From Domibacillus sp. (GTDB lineage: Bacteria > Bacillota > Bacilli > Bacillales > Domibacillaceae): DNA of 11,507 bases. The position numbers were made by a program, and so were the translations under genes. Within the stretch, counting starts at the first letter, position 1, and each line of letters starts with the position of its first letter. The notes below the pieces were generated by a model that saw only the letters and a list, made by a program, of their open reading frames with translations, did no database searches and was not told the DNA's origin. This document shows positions 1 to 7,100 of this stretch, piece by piece. The stretch is taken from the NCBI GenBank assembly GCA_031177795.1, contig JAPSKG010000047.1:1-11507 (forward strand). Reading direction: 5' to 3'.

Positions 1-53
1 TCAATCATCTTACGCCCGTCCATTTTTACGGTATGGTCCTGTTTCATTTCCAT
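1..53 (-). CDS. yabP: YabP sporulation protein, N-terminal fragment (cut by left edge)
   Basis: Only the first 17 codons are visible (MEMKQDHTVKMDGRKMI), running off the left edge. The 'H-x-V-x-M-x-G-R-K' pattern resembles the N-terminus of the YabP family (about 100 residues in B. subtilis), whose C-terminal part is not visible here. YabP is a mother-cell sporulation protein of poorly defined function, usually followed by yabQ and divIC. The position after yabO matches the B. subtilis order and is the main support, since the fragment is so short. The chosen ATG (53-51) has an AAAGGGG ribosome binding site at 63-69, 9 nt away. An in-frame ATG at 62-60 lies against that site and is a less likely start. 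A SigE-like promoter lies just upstream, which fits the family's known expression. Confidence 0.82.
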   Translation of the reverse strand, partial: MEMKQDHTVKMDGRKMI

Positions 54-75
54 ATTATCCATCCCCTTTACAGGA

Positions 76-104
76 ATAGTATGCAAAAAAACACGATCAT
101 ATGA
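76..104 (-). promoter_or_regulatory. SigE-like promoter of yabP
   Basis: On the minus strand a -35 element TCATATG (98-104) is followed after 14 nt by a -10 element CATACTAT (76-83). This is very close to the mother-cell SigE consensus (KMATATT, spacer 14-15, CATACAAT). Transcription would begin near 69, leaving a leader of only about 16 nt before the yabP ATG. The promoter sits immediately behind the yabO terminator, so it would give yabP sporulation-specific expression separate from the vegetative yabMNO genes. yabP of B. subtilis is a known SigE-dependent gene, which agrees. The match was found by eye. Confidence 0.72.
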
Positions 105-108
105 TTAT

Positions 109-136
109 GAAAAAACACCCGTAAAAACAGGTGTTT
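109..136 (-). terminator. Intrinsic terminator of yabO (yabMNO cluster)
   Basis: Minus-strand RNA would form a 7-bp stem AAACACC/GGTGTTT (arms 130-136 and 113-119) with a 10-nt loop, followed by a U run (TTTTTTC after GGTG). The first arm overlaps the yabO stop codon (135-137) by two bases. The stem is AT-rich and short, so termination may be partial. It separates the yabMNO cluster from the sporulation promoter of yabP. Confidence 0.6.
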
Positions 137-401
137 ACATTTGGTCAGAAAGCTGCTCTTCCTTCAGCACAGTGTACATGCCAGCTGCTTCTTCTTTTTT
201 AGTAGTATCAAGAAGCTTTTCAATTTGAACCGTCATTACACGGCGACCCAGCCGTATTGTTAGTTCATCCCCGACTTTTATGTTGGAGCTTGCTTTTCCT
301 TCTGTTCCATTTATTAAAATGCGGCCTTGATCTGCTACTTCTTTTGCCAGTGTTCGGCGTTTAATAATTCTTGATACTTTCAAAAATTTATCCAGTCTCA
401 T
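135..401 (-). CDS. rqcP: RqcP (YabO), S4-domain ribosome-associated quality control factor
   Basis: This 88-residue protein is of usual length for the family. An S4 RNA-binding domain fills residues 1-60 (MRLDKFLKVSRIIKRRTLAK, then ILINGT and the VGDELTIRLGRR strand), with basic residues R2, K5, R11, K14, R15 and R16 typical of the RNA-contact face. It belongs to the Hsp15/YabO group. From knowledge of the family, RqcP binds stalled 50S-peptidyl-tRNA complexes together with RqcH and supports addition of C-terminal alanine tails to trapped nascent chains, marking them for degradation. The ATG (401-399) overlaps the TGA of yabN as ATGA, with AAAGGAGAG at 408-416 as its ribosome binding site, so translation is probably coupled to yabN. 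It is the last gene of the yabM-yabN-yabO cluster; a hairpin terminator begins in its stop codon. Confidence 0.93.
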   Translation of the reverse strand: MRLDKFLKVSRIIKRRTLAKEVADQGRILINGTEGKASSNIKVGDELTIRLGRRVMTVQIEKLLDTTKKEEAAGMYTVLKEEQLSDQM

Positions 402-1867
402 TGGTTTCTCTCCTTTTGTTTTGCTTTATCCCAAAAAACATCAAGTTCTTCCAGGGTAAAATCGGAAAATGGGCGTCCGCTTTTTCCCACACAATCTTCT
501 ACAAAAGAAAAGCGGCGGCGGAATTTCCGGTTAATTGCTTCAAGCGCTTCTTCTGGATGAATATTGTAAAAACGTGCAACATTAATAAGCGTAAATAAAA
601 CGTCTCCAAATTCCTCTCGCAAACGTTTTTCATTGCCTTCTTCAATTTCTGCTAAAAACTCTTTCCATTCTTCTTTTACTTTTTCAAGGGCACCCGCTGC
701 ATCCGGCCAGTCAAAACCTTGTTGAGCTGCTTTTTTCTGCAAGTCGTATGCTTCCATTAAAGCAGGCTGCCCTTTTGGAATTCCATCAAGAAGCCGCTTT
801 TGTTTGTTTCCATTTTCCGCTTCTTTTATTTTCTGCCAGTTTTCTTTTACATCTTCAGCAGTTTCTGCTTGTTCACTGCCAAATACATGCGGGTGACGGC
901 GAACCATTTTTGAAGAAGTAGCTTCAATCACATCTTCAATTGTAAACATTCCTTCATCTTCTCCGATTTGAGCGTGCAAAAGCACCTGCAGCAAAACATC
1001 GCCAAGTTCAGCTGCCATTTCTTGATCATCTTCATTATCAATCGCTTCAAAAAGTTCATATGTTTCTTCAAGTAAATACTTTTTTAATGAGGAATGCGTT
1101 TGTTTTAAGTCCCATGGACATCCGTTTTCCGGATCGCGAAGTCGGGCAATAATTCTTCGAAGCACAGAAAATTCGCGATACGTTTCTTCCTCATTGATTA
1201 CCGGCGGCACATACACACTTGTTAAATTATTCAATTCCATGTTGTGGTCCAGTTCATACAACGAAACAGTTTTAATAGTTTCTTGTTCACTGCCTGCCGC
1301 TGTTACAATTGTTACTTGATGTTCAGCCGGGTATTTTTCCATTAAGGTTAATTTTACATCCGACGCTACGAAAGCATCGTATACTTGCGCAATGATAACA
1401 TGGCCAAAAATTTGAATGTCATCACGTTGCAAAGCGGTACCGTCCAAAAGCTGAAACCCATCTGCCGGGTCAACCTGAACACTTGTAAACAACGCATCGA
1501 GAAAGCTTTGCCCGCCGGCAATCACAACATCCACTTGTTTTTTTCGTTTTTGTTCAAGCAACAGCTGAACCGTTTTTTCAGCTGCCATCGGGTGTCCTGG
1601 AACTGCATATATAATGGATTCATCCGCTGCTTTTTCAAGAAGCAGCGTGACTATTTCATCATAAACCTCTTCAAATTGATCATGTTTTTCATATACAAAA
1701 TCAAAGCTTTTAAATAAAACGCCTTCTTTTTCCAACTGTTCTACAGCAGGATGGTGAATTGTCCGGAGCCAAACCGTCCCGGCGTTTTTTAACAAGCGAT
1801 AAACGCCAAGCGGCATTTGATCCAGATCTGCTGCACCAAGGCCGACAATCGTTATTTGTTTTGCCAA
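398..1867 (-). CDS. mazG: YabN: tetrapyrrole methylase-like domain fused to tandem MazG NTP pyrophosphohydrolase
   Basis: The 489-residue two-part protein has an N-terminal SAM-dependent tetrapyrrole (corrin/porphyrin) methylase-like fold at about 1-225 (ITIVGLGAADLDQM, then YAVPGHPMAAEKT at 88-99). Two MazG modules follow. Module 1 has GCPWD at 249-253, EETYE at 267-271 and AELGD at 286-290; module 2 has EEWKE at 399-403 and EEFGD at 418-422. Both therefore keep the acidic Mg-binding residues. MazG enzymes hydrolyse (d)NTPs to NMP and PPi, probably cleaning the nucleotide pool. The role of the methylase-like domain is unknown, and no methylated substrate is suggested here. I place the start at TTG 1867-1865 rather than GTG 1876: the sequence AAAAGGAAGTGA gives a near-consensus ribosome site 5 nt before the TTG, whereas the GTG lies inside that site. 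The end overlaps yabO by ATGA. Confidence 0.92.
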   Translation of the reverse strand: MAKQITIVGLGAADLDQMPLGVYRLLKNAGTVWLRTIHHPAVEQLEKEGVLFKSFDFVYEKHDQFEEVYDEIVTLLLEKAADESIIYAVPGHPMAAEKTVQLLLEQKRKKQVDVVIAGGQSFLDALFTSVQVDPADGFQLLDGTALQRDDIQIFGHVIIAQVYDAFVASDVKLTLMEKYPAEHQVTIVTAAGSEQETIKTVSLYELDHNMELNNLTSVYVPPVINEEETYREFSVLRRIIARLRDPENGCPWDLKQTHSSLKKYLLEETYELFEAIDNEDDQEMAAELGDVLLQVLLHAQIGEDEGMFTIEDVIEATSSKMVRRHPHVFGSEQAETAEDVKENWQKIKEAENGNKQKRLLDGIPKGQPALMEAYDLQKKAAQQGFDWPDAAGALEKVKEEWKEFLAEIEEGNEKRLREEFGDVLFTLINVARFYNIHPEEALEAINRKFRRRFSFVEDCVGKSGRPFSDFTLEELDVFWDKAKQKERNQ

Positions 1868-1872
1868 TGCCG

Positions 1873-1884
1873 TCACTTCCTTTT
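1873..1884 (-). promoter_or_regulatory. Ribosome binding site deciding the yabN start
   Basis: The minus strand reads AAAAGGAAGTGA, which differs from the AAAGGAGGTGA complement of the 16S rRNA tail at one position. It ends 5 nt before TTG at 1867. The candidate GTG start at 1876-1874 and the yabM TGA stop at 1875-1873 both lie inside this site. A ribosome cannot use the GTG with normal spacing, so the TTG is favoured, and ribosomes ending on yabM finish on top of the site. Confidence 0.68.
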
Positions 1885-3432
1885 ATGATGCGCCTCTGTC
1901 CAGTTCACTATTTTTTCGCCAAATGGCAGGACGCGAAGTTCTTCACTATTTAATACGTTCCATTTTACCATGAAAATAAAAAACAAACAGGCGCCAAGCA
2001 GCGCTCCGCCTATTGCTGTTATTCCACTTATGATTCTTCCTGCATCAGCGGGCAAGACCAGCTGGACACTGCCATAAACAACTGCGGCCATCAAAAGGGC
2101 GGCCAATGCAGCTTTAAACAAAAAAGACAGTGTAAAAAAAGACTGGTGGTTTTGATTGCGAATTACGGCAGCCAGAAAAAGAACACCGGCAAAAAGAGCG
2201 GCTACTGTGGCTGCCGAAGCCCCATACAGCCCATATAAAGGTATTAGCAAGGCATTTGCTGTCCATTTCACCAAAACCGTGATTACGGTTCCTGCTGCGG
2301 GTATCCAGTCATTTCCGTACCCCTGGAAAATTGCATTTATCGTTGTCATAATCGAATAAAAAAAGATCGACAAGCCGAAGATAGCTAATACGCCAGACCC
2401 ATCTGCTGTTTTAAATAGCATGGTGTTCAGGGGGATCATCACTGCTGCAAGACCTGTTGCAGCTGCAATGCCAAGTGTAAAACTGACCCGAAGTGCTGTT
2501 TTGCTGTAAAGAACAACCGCCATTTCATTATTTTCTTTTAACGACTTTGTGATAAGCGGGACAATCGCCAAAGCAATTGATCCAGCAAAAACGACGCCAA
2601 GCTGTAGCATTGGCTGTCCCCTGTCATAAATTCCTTTCCATGTTTTGGCGGTTTCATCAGGTATGCCAGATGCAACAAGCCCGCTGTAAAGTTGAAACGA
2701 ATCTGCAAGCTGAAGCAAAACAAGCGTTAGTGCTGATAAACAAATAGCTGTTCCTCTCGTTAAAATAGCTTTTGCAGCACGCCCATTAAATGAAAAAGAA
2801 AAAGACAGTTTAGGTGATTTACTGTAATACCATAAAACAGCAGCGGATGCAGCCATACCAAACAGCGAACCAGCTACGGCTCCAATACCTGCTTCATATA
2901 ATGTACGGCCTGAAAAAACCATAGAAAAAGAAAAAAACAAAATACAAACAACTCGTATAGTTTGTTCCGTCATTTGTGACGCCGCAGTCGGGATCATGTT
3001 TCCTTCTCCCTGGAAAGCACCTCGCCGGACCGTTATGTATGGAATAGCCAGAAAAAACCAGGCACTTAATTGAATCAAAGGCTTTAAAGAAACGTCCCCC
3101 ATTACTAAAGATAGCTTACCTGCCAAGAAAAACAAAAGCAGGAAAATAGTTATGCCTATACAGCTAATGGTTACATACGCTGTTTGATGAAGAGAACGCA
3201 TTTCTTTTTGATCTGCTTCGGCTGTTAAACGGGAGAGGATAACCGGAAAGCCTGAAACGGCAAGCCCCGCTGCAAGTCCATAAAAAGGATAAACTTGCTG
3301 ATAAATATAAAAGCCTGTGTCTCCAACAATATTTTGAAAAGGCACCCTGTATACAGCACTCAGTACCTTTACAAACAATGCGGCAGCTGTTAATAAAATA
3401 GCTCCTTTTATAAATGATTTATTATCTTTCAC
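1873..3432 (-). CDS. yabM: YabM: MurJ/SpoVB-family multidrug/oligosaccharidyl-lipid/polysaccharide (MOP) flippase
   Basis: This 519-residue, highly hydrophobic protein has about 14 membrane segments. Examples are residues 9-28, 51-66, 85-105, 118-133, 158-174, 182-203, 228-245, 276-296, 316-336, 347-368, 375-397, 403-424, 437-458 and 466-488. The N-terminus (SFIKGAILLTAAALFVKVLS, then YRVPFQNIVGDTGFYIYQQVYP) is characteristic of the SpoVB/YtgP/YabM branch of the MOP superfamily. Relatives flip lipid II or other undecaprenyl-linked sugars across the cytoplasmic membrane. The substrate of YabM is not certain, and B. subtilis carries several paralogues. The start is GTG (3432-3430) with AGAGGTGG upstream at about 7 nt spacing; no better in-frame start lies upstream. 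It is the first gene of the yabM-yabN-yabO cluster and its TGA lies within the ribosome binding site of yabN. Confidence 0.9.
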   Translation of the reverse strand: MKDNKSFIKGAILLTAAALFVKVLSAVYRVPFQNIVGDTGFYIYQQVYPFYGLAAGLAVSGFPVILSRLTAEADQKEMRSLHQTAYVTISCIGITIFLLLFFLAGKLSLVMGDVSLKPLIQLSAWFFLAIPYITVRRGAFQGEGNMIPTAASQMTEQTIRVVCILFFSFSMVFSGRTLYEAGIGAVAGSLFGMAASAAVLWYYSKSPKLSFSFSFNGRAAKAILTRGTAICLSALTLVLLQLADSFQLYSGLVASGIPDETAKTWKGIYDRGQPMLQLGVVFAGSIALAIVPLITKSLKENNEMAVVLYSKTALRVSFTLGIAAATGLAAVMIPLNTMLFKTADGSGVLAIFGLSIFFYSIMTTINAIFQGYGNDWIPAAGTVITVLVKWTANALLIPLYGLYGASAATVAALFAGVLFLAAVIRNQNHQSFFTLSFLFKAALAALLMAAVVYGSVQLVLPADAGRIISGITAIGGALLGACLFFIFMVKWNVLNSEELRVLPFGEKIVNWTEAHHKRK

Positions 3433-3460
3433 GTGACCACCTCTGTCACTACTTTACTTA

Positions 3461-3479
3461 TTTTCAACTTGTTTGAAAA
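3461..3479. repeat. Hyphenated palindrome upstream of yabM
   Basis: A perfect 7-bp inverted repeat TTTTCAA-CTTGT-TTGAAAA lies between the spoVT terminator and the yabM start, about 29 bases before the GTG. It is where a yabM promoter or operator would be expected. A weak SigA-like pair (TTTTCA at 3474-3479, 17 nt, TAAAGT at 3451-3456 on the minus strand) overlaps it; each hexamer matches the consensus at 4 of 6 positions. Whether it binds a regulator or is just AT-rich chance is unknown. Confidence 0.35.
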
Positions 3480-3504
3480 GAAAAACCCGGCTCCCATAGC
3501 CGGG
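3476..3504 (-). terminator. Strong intrinsic terminator of spoVT
   Basis: The minus-strand RNA forms CCCGGC/GCCGGG (arms 3499-3504 and 3486-3491) around a 7-nt loop, followed by TTTTTCTTTTC. A second upstream arm AACCCGG (3508-3514), which overlaps the spoVT stop, could instead pair with CCGGGTT (3484-3490). Either form is followed by the same U run, so both should end transcription. It closes the spoVT unit and separates it from yabM. Confidence 0.88.
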
Positions 3505-3512
3505 AAACCGGG

Positions 3513-4049
3513 TTAACGCTCCATTTGTTTGCCAAAAAACGAGGCAGCCACAAAAGCTGCTTTTTGTTCTGCTTCACCGGCTGAGCGCTCTTCTGAAAAC
3601 AAAACAACCGCTCCAATAGCATCGCCGGCTGCAATAATCGGCGTGATAAAATAAGATTCTGCTTCTATTGTACGGCCGTCGGCAAATTCCATTTCACGTT
3701 TGCCATTGCTTTCTGCAGAACGCCGCTCTTGAATAACAGATTCAACAACAGGTCCTATCTTTCGTTCTACATACTCCTTTTTCTTCACGCCAGCTGCAGA
3801 TATAACTGTATCGCGGTCACAAATAAGCACGGCATAATTTAAACTGTCATGTAATGCTTCCGCATACTCTTGTGAAAAATCACCTAGCTCTGTAAATGGA
3901 GAATACTTCTTTAAAATAACTTCGCCATCACGGTCCACAAAAATCTCAAGCGGATCTCCTTCACGAATACGAAGCGTTCGGCGTATTTCTTTTGGTATGA
4001 CCACTCGGCCAAGATCATCAATTCGGCGAACTATACCTGTAGCTTTCAT
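3513..4049 (-). CDS. spoVT: SpoVT, stage V sporulation transition-state-type regulator
   Basis: The protein has 178 residues, the same length as B. subtilis SpoVT. Residues 1-50 form an AbrB-type swapped-hairpin DNA-binding domain (MKATGIVRRIDDLGRVVIPK, then EIRRTLRIREGDPLEIF). Residues about 56-178 form a GAF-like domain (AVLICDRDTVISAAG, then ESYFITPI and GAVVLFSEE). From the family, SpoVT is a forespore regulator acting after SigG that adjusts SigG-dependent genes and affects spore coat, germination and resistance properties; the GAF ligand is unknown. The ATG (4049-4047) is preceded by GAAAGAGAGG at 10 nt. A SigG-like promoter lies at 4102-4132 and a strong terminator follows, so it is probably monocistronic, though mfd has no obvious terminator and could read into it. 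Confidence 0.96.
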   Translation of the reverse strand: MKATGIVRRIDDLGRVVIPKEIRRTLRIREGDPLEIFVDRDGEVILKKYSPFTELGDFSQEYAEALHDSLNYAVLICDRDTVISAAGVKKKEYVERKIGPVVESVIQERRSAESNGKREMEFADGRTIEAESYFITPIIAAGDAIGAVVLFSEERSAGEAEQKAAFVAASFFGKQMER

Positions 4050-4101
4050 AAATGAGCTGCCTCTCTTTCACCATCAAAATATCAAAACCATTTTATGGCG
4101 T

Positions 4102-4132
4102 TAGTATCTTTCATTGAGAAGCATTCTATACA
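4102..4132 (-). promoter_or_regulatory. SigG-like promoter of spoVT
   Basis: The minus strand carries TGTATA (4127-4132), an 18-nt spacer, then GATACTA (4102-4108). The forespore SigG consensus is roughly GHATR, 18 nt, CATNHTA, so all positions fit except the first base of the -10 (G for C). It begins 6 bases after the mfd stop codon and lies about 52 bases before the spoVT start. SigG control of spoVT is established in B. subtilis. The match was found by eye. Confidence 0.6.
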
Positions 4133-4137
4133 TAAAT

Positions 4138-7100
4138 TTATGCTTGTTTTTTCGCTGTTTCAAGCTCTTTTATTAAATCAAACGCTGCATTAAACCAGTT
4201 TTGTTCAGGCGCTTTCTTTATATCAATGGAAATTTTAAGGCGCTGTTCATCCATTCCAAGTCCGCACATGCGTCCAAATTTGCTGCAAATGTCAAATACC
4301 TTTGTCCCATCAATTTCTTTTGTTCCTTCTTCACTCATTAAAATGATAACTGTATCTTTTGATTGCTTAATGGATTCAAGTTTTGTGCGTGCAGCATAAA
4401 TTTTCATTTCTGCTACTTTAAATAAATCAGCCACTTCTTCTGGATAATCACCAAAGCGATCGATCATTTCTTCTTTTAGCTCGTTAATTTCATCAAATGA
4501 ATCAGCTGACCGGAACCGTTTGTACATATCAATTTTTTGCGCACTGTCTGTAATATAGCCATCAGGAATATAAGCATCAATGGTAACGTCCACTTCAAAT
4601 GCAGGTGCTTTTTCTTTTGTTTCACCGCCGCGTTTTTGTTCAATAGCTTCTTTCAGCATTTGTGAATACAAATCAAAACCGACTGAATCAATGAATCCGT
4701 GCTGCTGTGCACCCAGCAAATTTCCAGCACCTCGAATTGATAAGTCACGCATCGCAATTTTAAAGCCTGATCCCAGCTCTGTAAACTCTTTGATTGCTTG
4801 AAGCCGTTTTTCTGCGGGCTCAGACAAAACTTTGTCTTTTCGATACATAAAATAAGAATACGCAACCCGGTTAGACCGCCCAACGCGCCCGCGTATTTGA
4901 TAAAGCTGTGAAAGCCCCATCCGGTCTGCATCATGGACAATTAATGTATTAACATTCGGAATATCAACACCTGTTTCAATAATAGTCGTCGTAACAAGAA
5001 TATCGGATTCTCCTTCTAAAAATCCGAGAATAACTGCTTCAAGTTCTGTTTCGGTCATTTTTCCATGTGCATACGCAACCCGGGCATCCGGGACAAGAGC
5101 AGAAATTTCATCAGCACGCCTTTCAATGTCTTCCACACGATTGTATAAATAAAATATTTGGCCGCCGCGAGCAATTTCTCTTTCAGACGCTTCCCGTATA
5201 AGGCCGAGATTGTGTTCAACAACGTATGTCTGCACTGGAAAACGATTTTCAGGAGGTGTCTCAATAACAGACAAATCCCTTACTCCGAGCATAGACATAT
5301 GAAGCGTACGCGGGATAGGCGTCGCTGTCAGTGTTAACACATCAACATTTGTTTTTAGTTGTTTAATTTTTTCTTTATGGGAAACACCAAACCGCTGTTC
5401 TTCATCGACAATTAACAATCCAAGGTCGTGATACTGAACATCTTTCGACAAAAGGCGGTGTGTGCCAATAACAATATCCACTGTTCCCGCTTTTAAGCCT
5501 TTCATTGTTTCTGTTTGCTGCTTGCGTGTCCGAAAACGGCTTAGCAAACCTACTTTCACTGGAAAGTTTTGCAGCCGTTCTTTTAACGTTTCATAATGCT
5601 GTTGAGCAAGAATGGTAGTCGGCACTAAAATAGCTACTTGCTTTCCGTCGGCGGCTGCTTTAAATGCCGCTCGAATAGCCACTTCTGTTTTTCCATATCC
5701 TACGTCCCCACAAAGAAGACGGTCCATTGGACGTTCCCGTTCCATATCGTGCTTAATTTCTTGAATAGAGCGAAGCTGGTCTTCAGTTTCTTCATATGGA
5801 AACGCGGCTTCAAATTCCCTCTGCATGTCTCCATCTGGAGAAAACGCGTATCCGCGGGCAGCTTCTCTTTCTGCGTATAATTTAATTAAATCGTCGGCAA
5901 TATCTTGAACTGAAGATTCAACTTTCTTTTTTACCCGCTTCCATTCACTGCCGCCAAGCTTGTAAATCTTCGGCTCTTTTCCTTCTGAACCAACATACTT
6001 CTGCACCAGCTCAATTTGTTCTACTGGAACAAATAGTTCATCTGTTCCTTGATATTTAATTTTCAAGTAATCTTTATGAACGCCATTAATTTCAAGAGTT
6101 TGGATGCCTAAATATTTTCCGATTCCATGATTTACATGAACAACATAATCGCCAGTATTTAATTCAGAATAACTTTTAATTCGTTCTGCATTAGATAGCT
6201 TCTGGCGACGCTTGCTTTTAGGCGCTTTTTTATTGAATAACTCCTGCTCTGTAATCACCGCTAACTTCAAAAGCGGAAATTCAAAACCGGCTGTCAGCAT
6301 TCCCGGACCAATTTGCACAATGCCTTCAAGCACTTCATTTCGGTCTTTTAATGTAGCTGCTTCTATTCCGTAATCATCGAGCGTTGTTTTCATTTTTTCA
6401 ACCCGCTCCGAAGTTTCCCCTAAAACCAGGACAGTTGTACCGGATTTTTTCCAGCGTTCTATTTCACCTTCAAGCACGTTCATTTGCCCGTGAAAGCTTT
6501 GCATCGGACGGGCGGAGAAATTCACAATGTTTTCAGGTTTCCCACCTGCTGTTTGCCTCATAAAAAGCGATAAGTAAACAGACGGCTGCTTAATAGACTG
6601 CAACACCTCTTGAAGGGAGTGGGCAAGCTTCAGTCCATGAACAGCTTTTCCTTCTTCTATGAGCGAGGTGTACCACTCTGCTTCTTCTTTTTCAAGTGAA
6701 TCCGTTATTTCTTTTATTCGGCTCATTTCATCAAAAAAGATAACTCCGTCTTTTGGCAAATAAGAAGTTACAGCTGCTGCATCGCTATACAATAATGAAC
6801 TGTATTTTCCAAGCTCATCAACCCGGGCACCTTCTTTTAGTTTTTCAATATCCGCTCCCGTATTTGCTTTAAGCTGATTTTTCACTTCAGGACTGCCGAT
6901 TTTTTTTATGGTTTTCGACAGTTCTTCTTCCAGTCGGCCGGCCAATGCAGCAAGTTCTTCTGCAGAGGCAGGCATTTCCGAAGCCGGCCCGATCAAAACA
7001 GTGTTTAAATTTTCAAGGGAACGCTGGGTGTCCAGCGCAAAAGTGCGGATAGAATCAATTTCTGTGTCAAACAGCTCCATCCGGATCGGGTACTCAGATG

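Noticed and set aside
371..598. Plus-strand open frame of 75 codons
   Set aside because: It lies opposite mazG and the start of rqcP, has no ribosome binding site or family resemblance, and is a shadow of the real genes.
1385..1717. Plus-strand open frame of 110 codons
   Set aside because: It lies wholly antisense to the well-supported mazG coding region; its composition (rich in K, N, F and C) is typical of a shadow frame.
4050..4137. Terminator after mfd
   Set aside because: Only a 4-bp CCAT/ATGG inverted repeat is present, with no U run, so no intrinsic terminator can be supported between mfd and spoVT.
4653..4940. Minus-strand open frame of 95 codons inside mfd
   Set aside because: It is an alternative frame within the conserved helicase core of mfd, with no recognisable domain.
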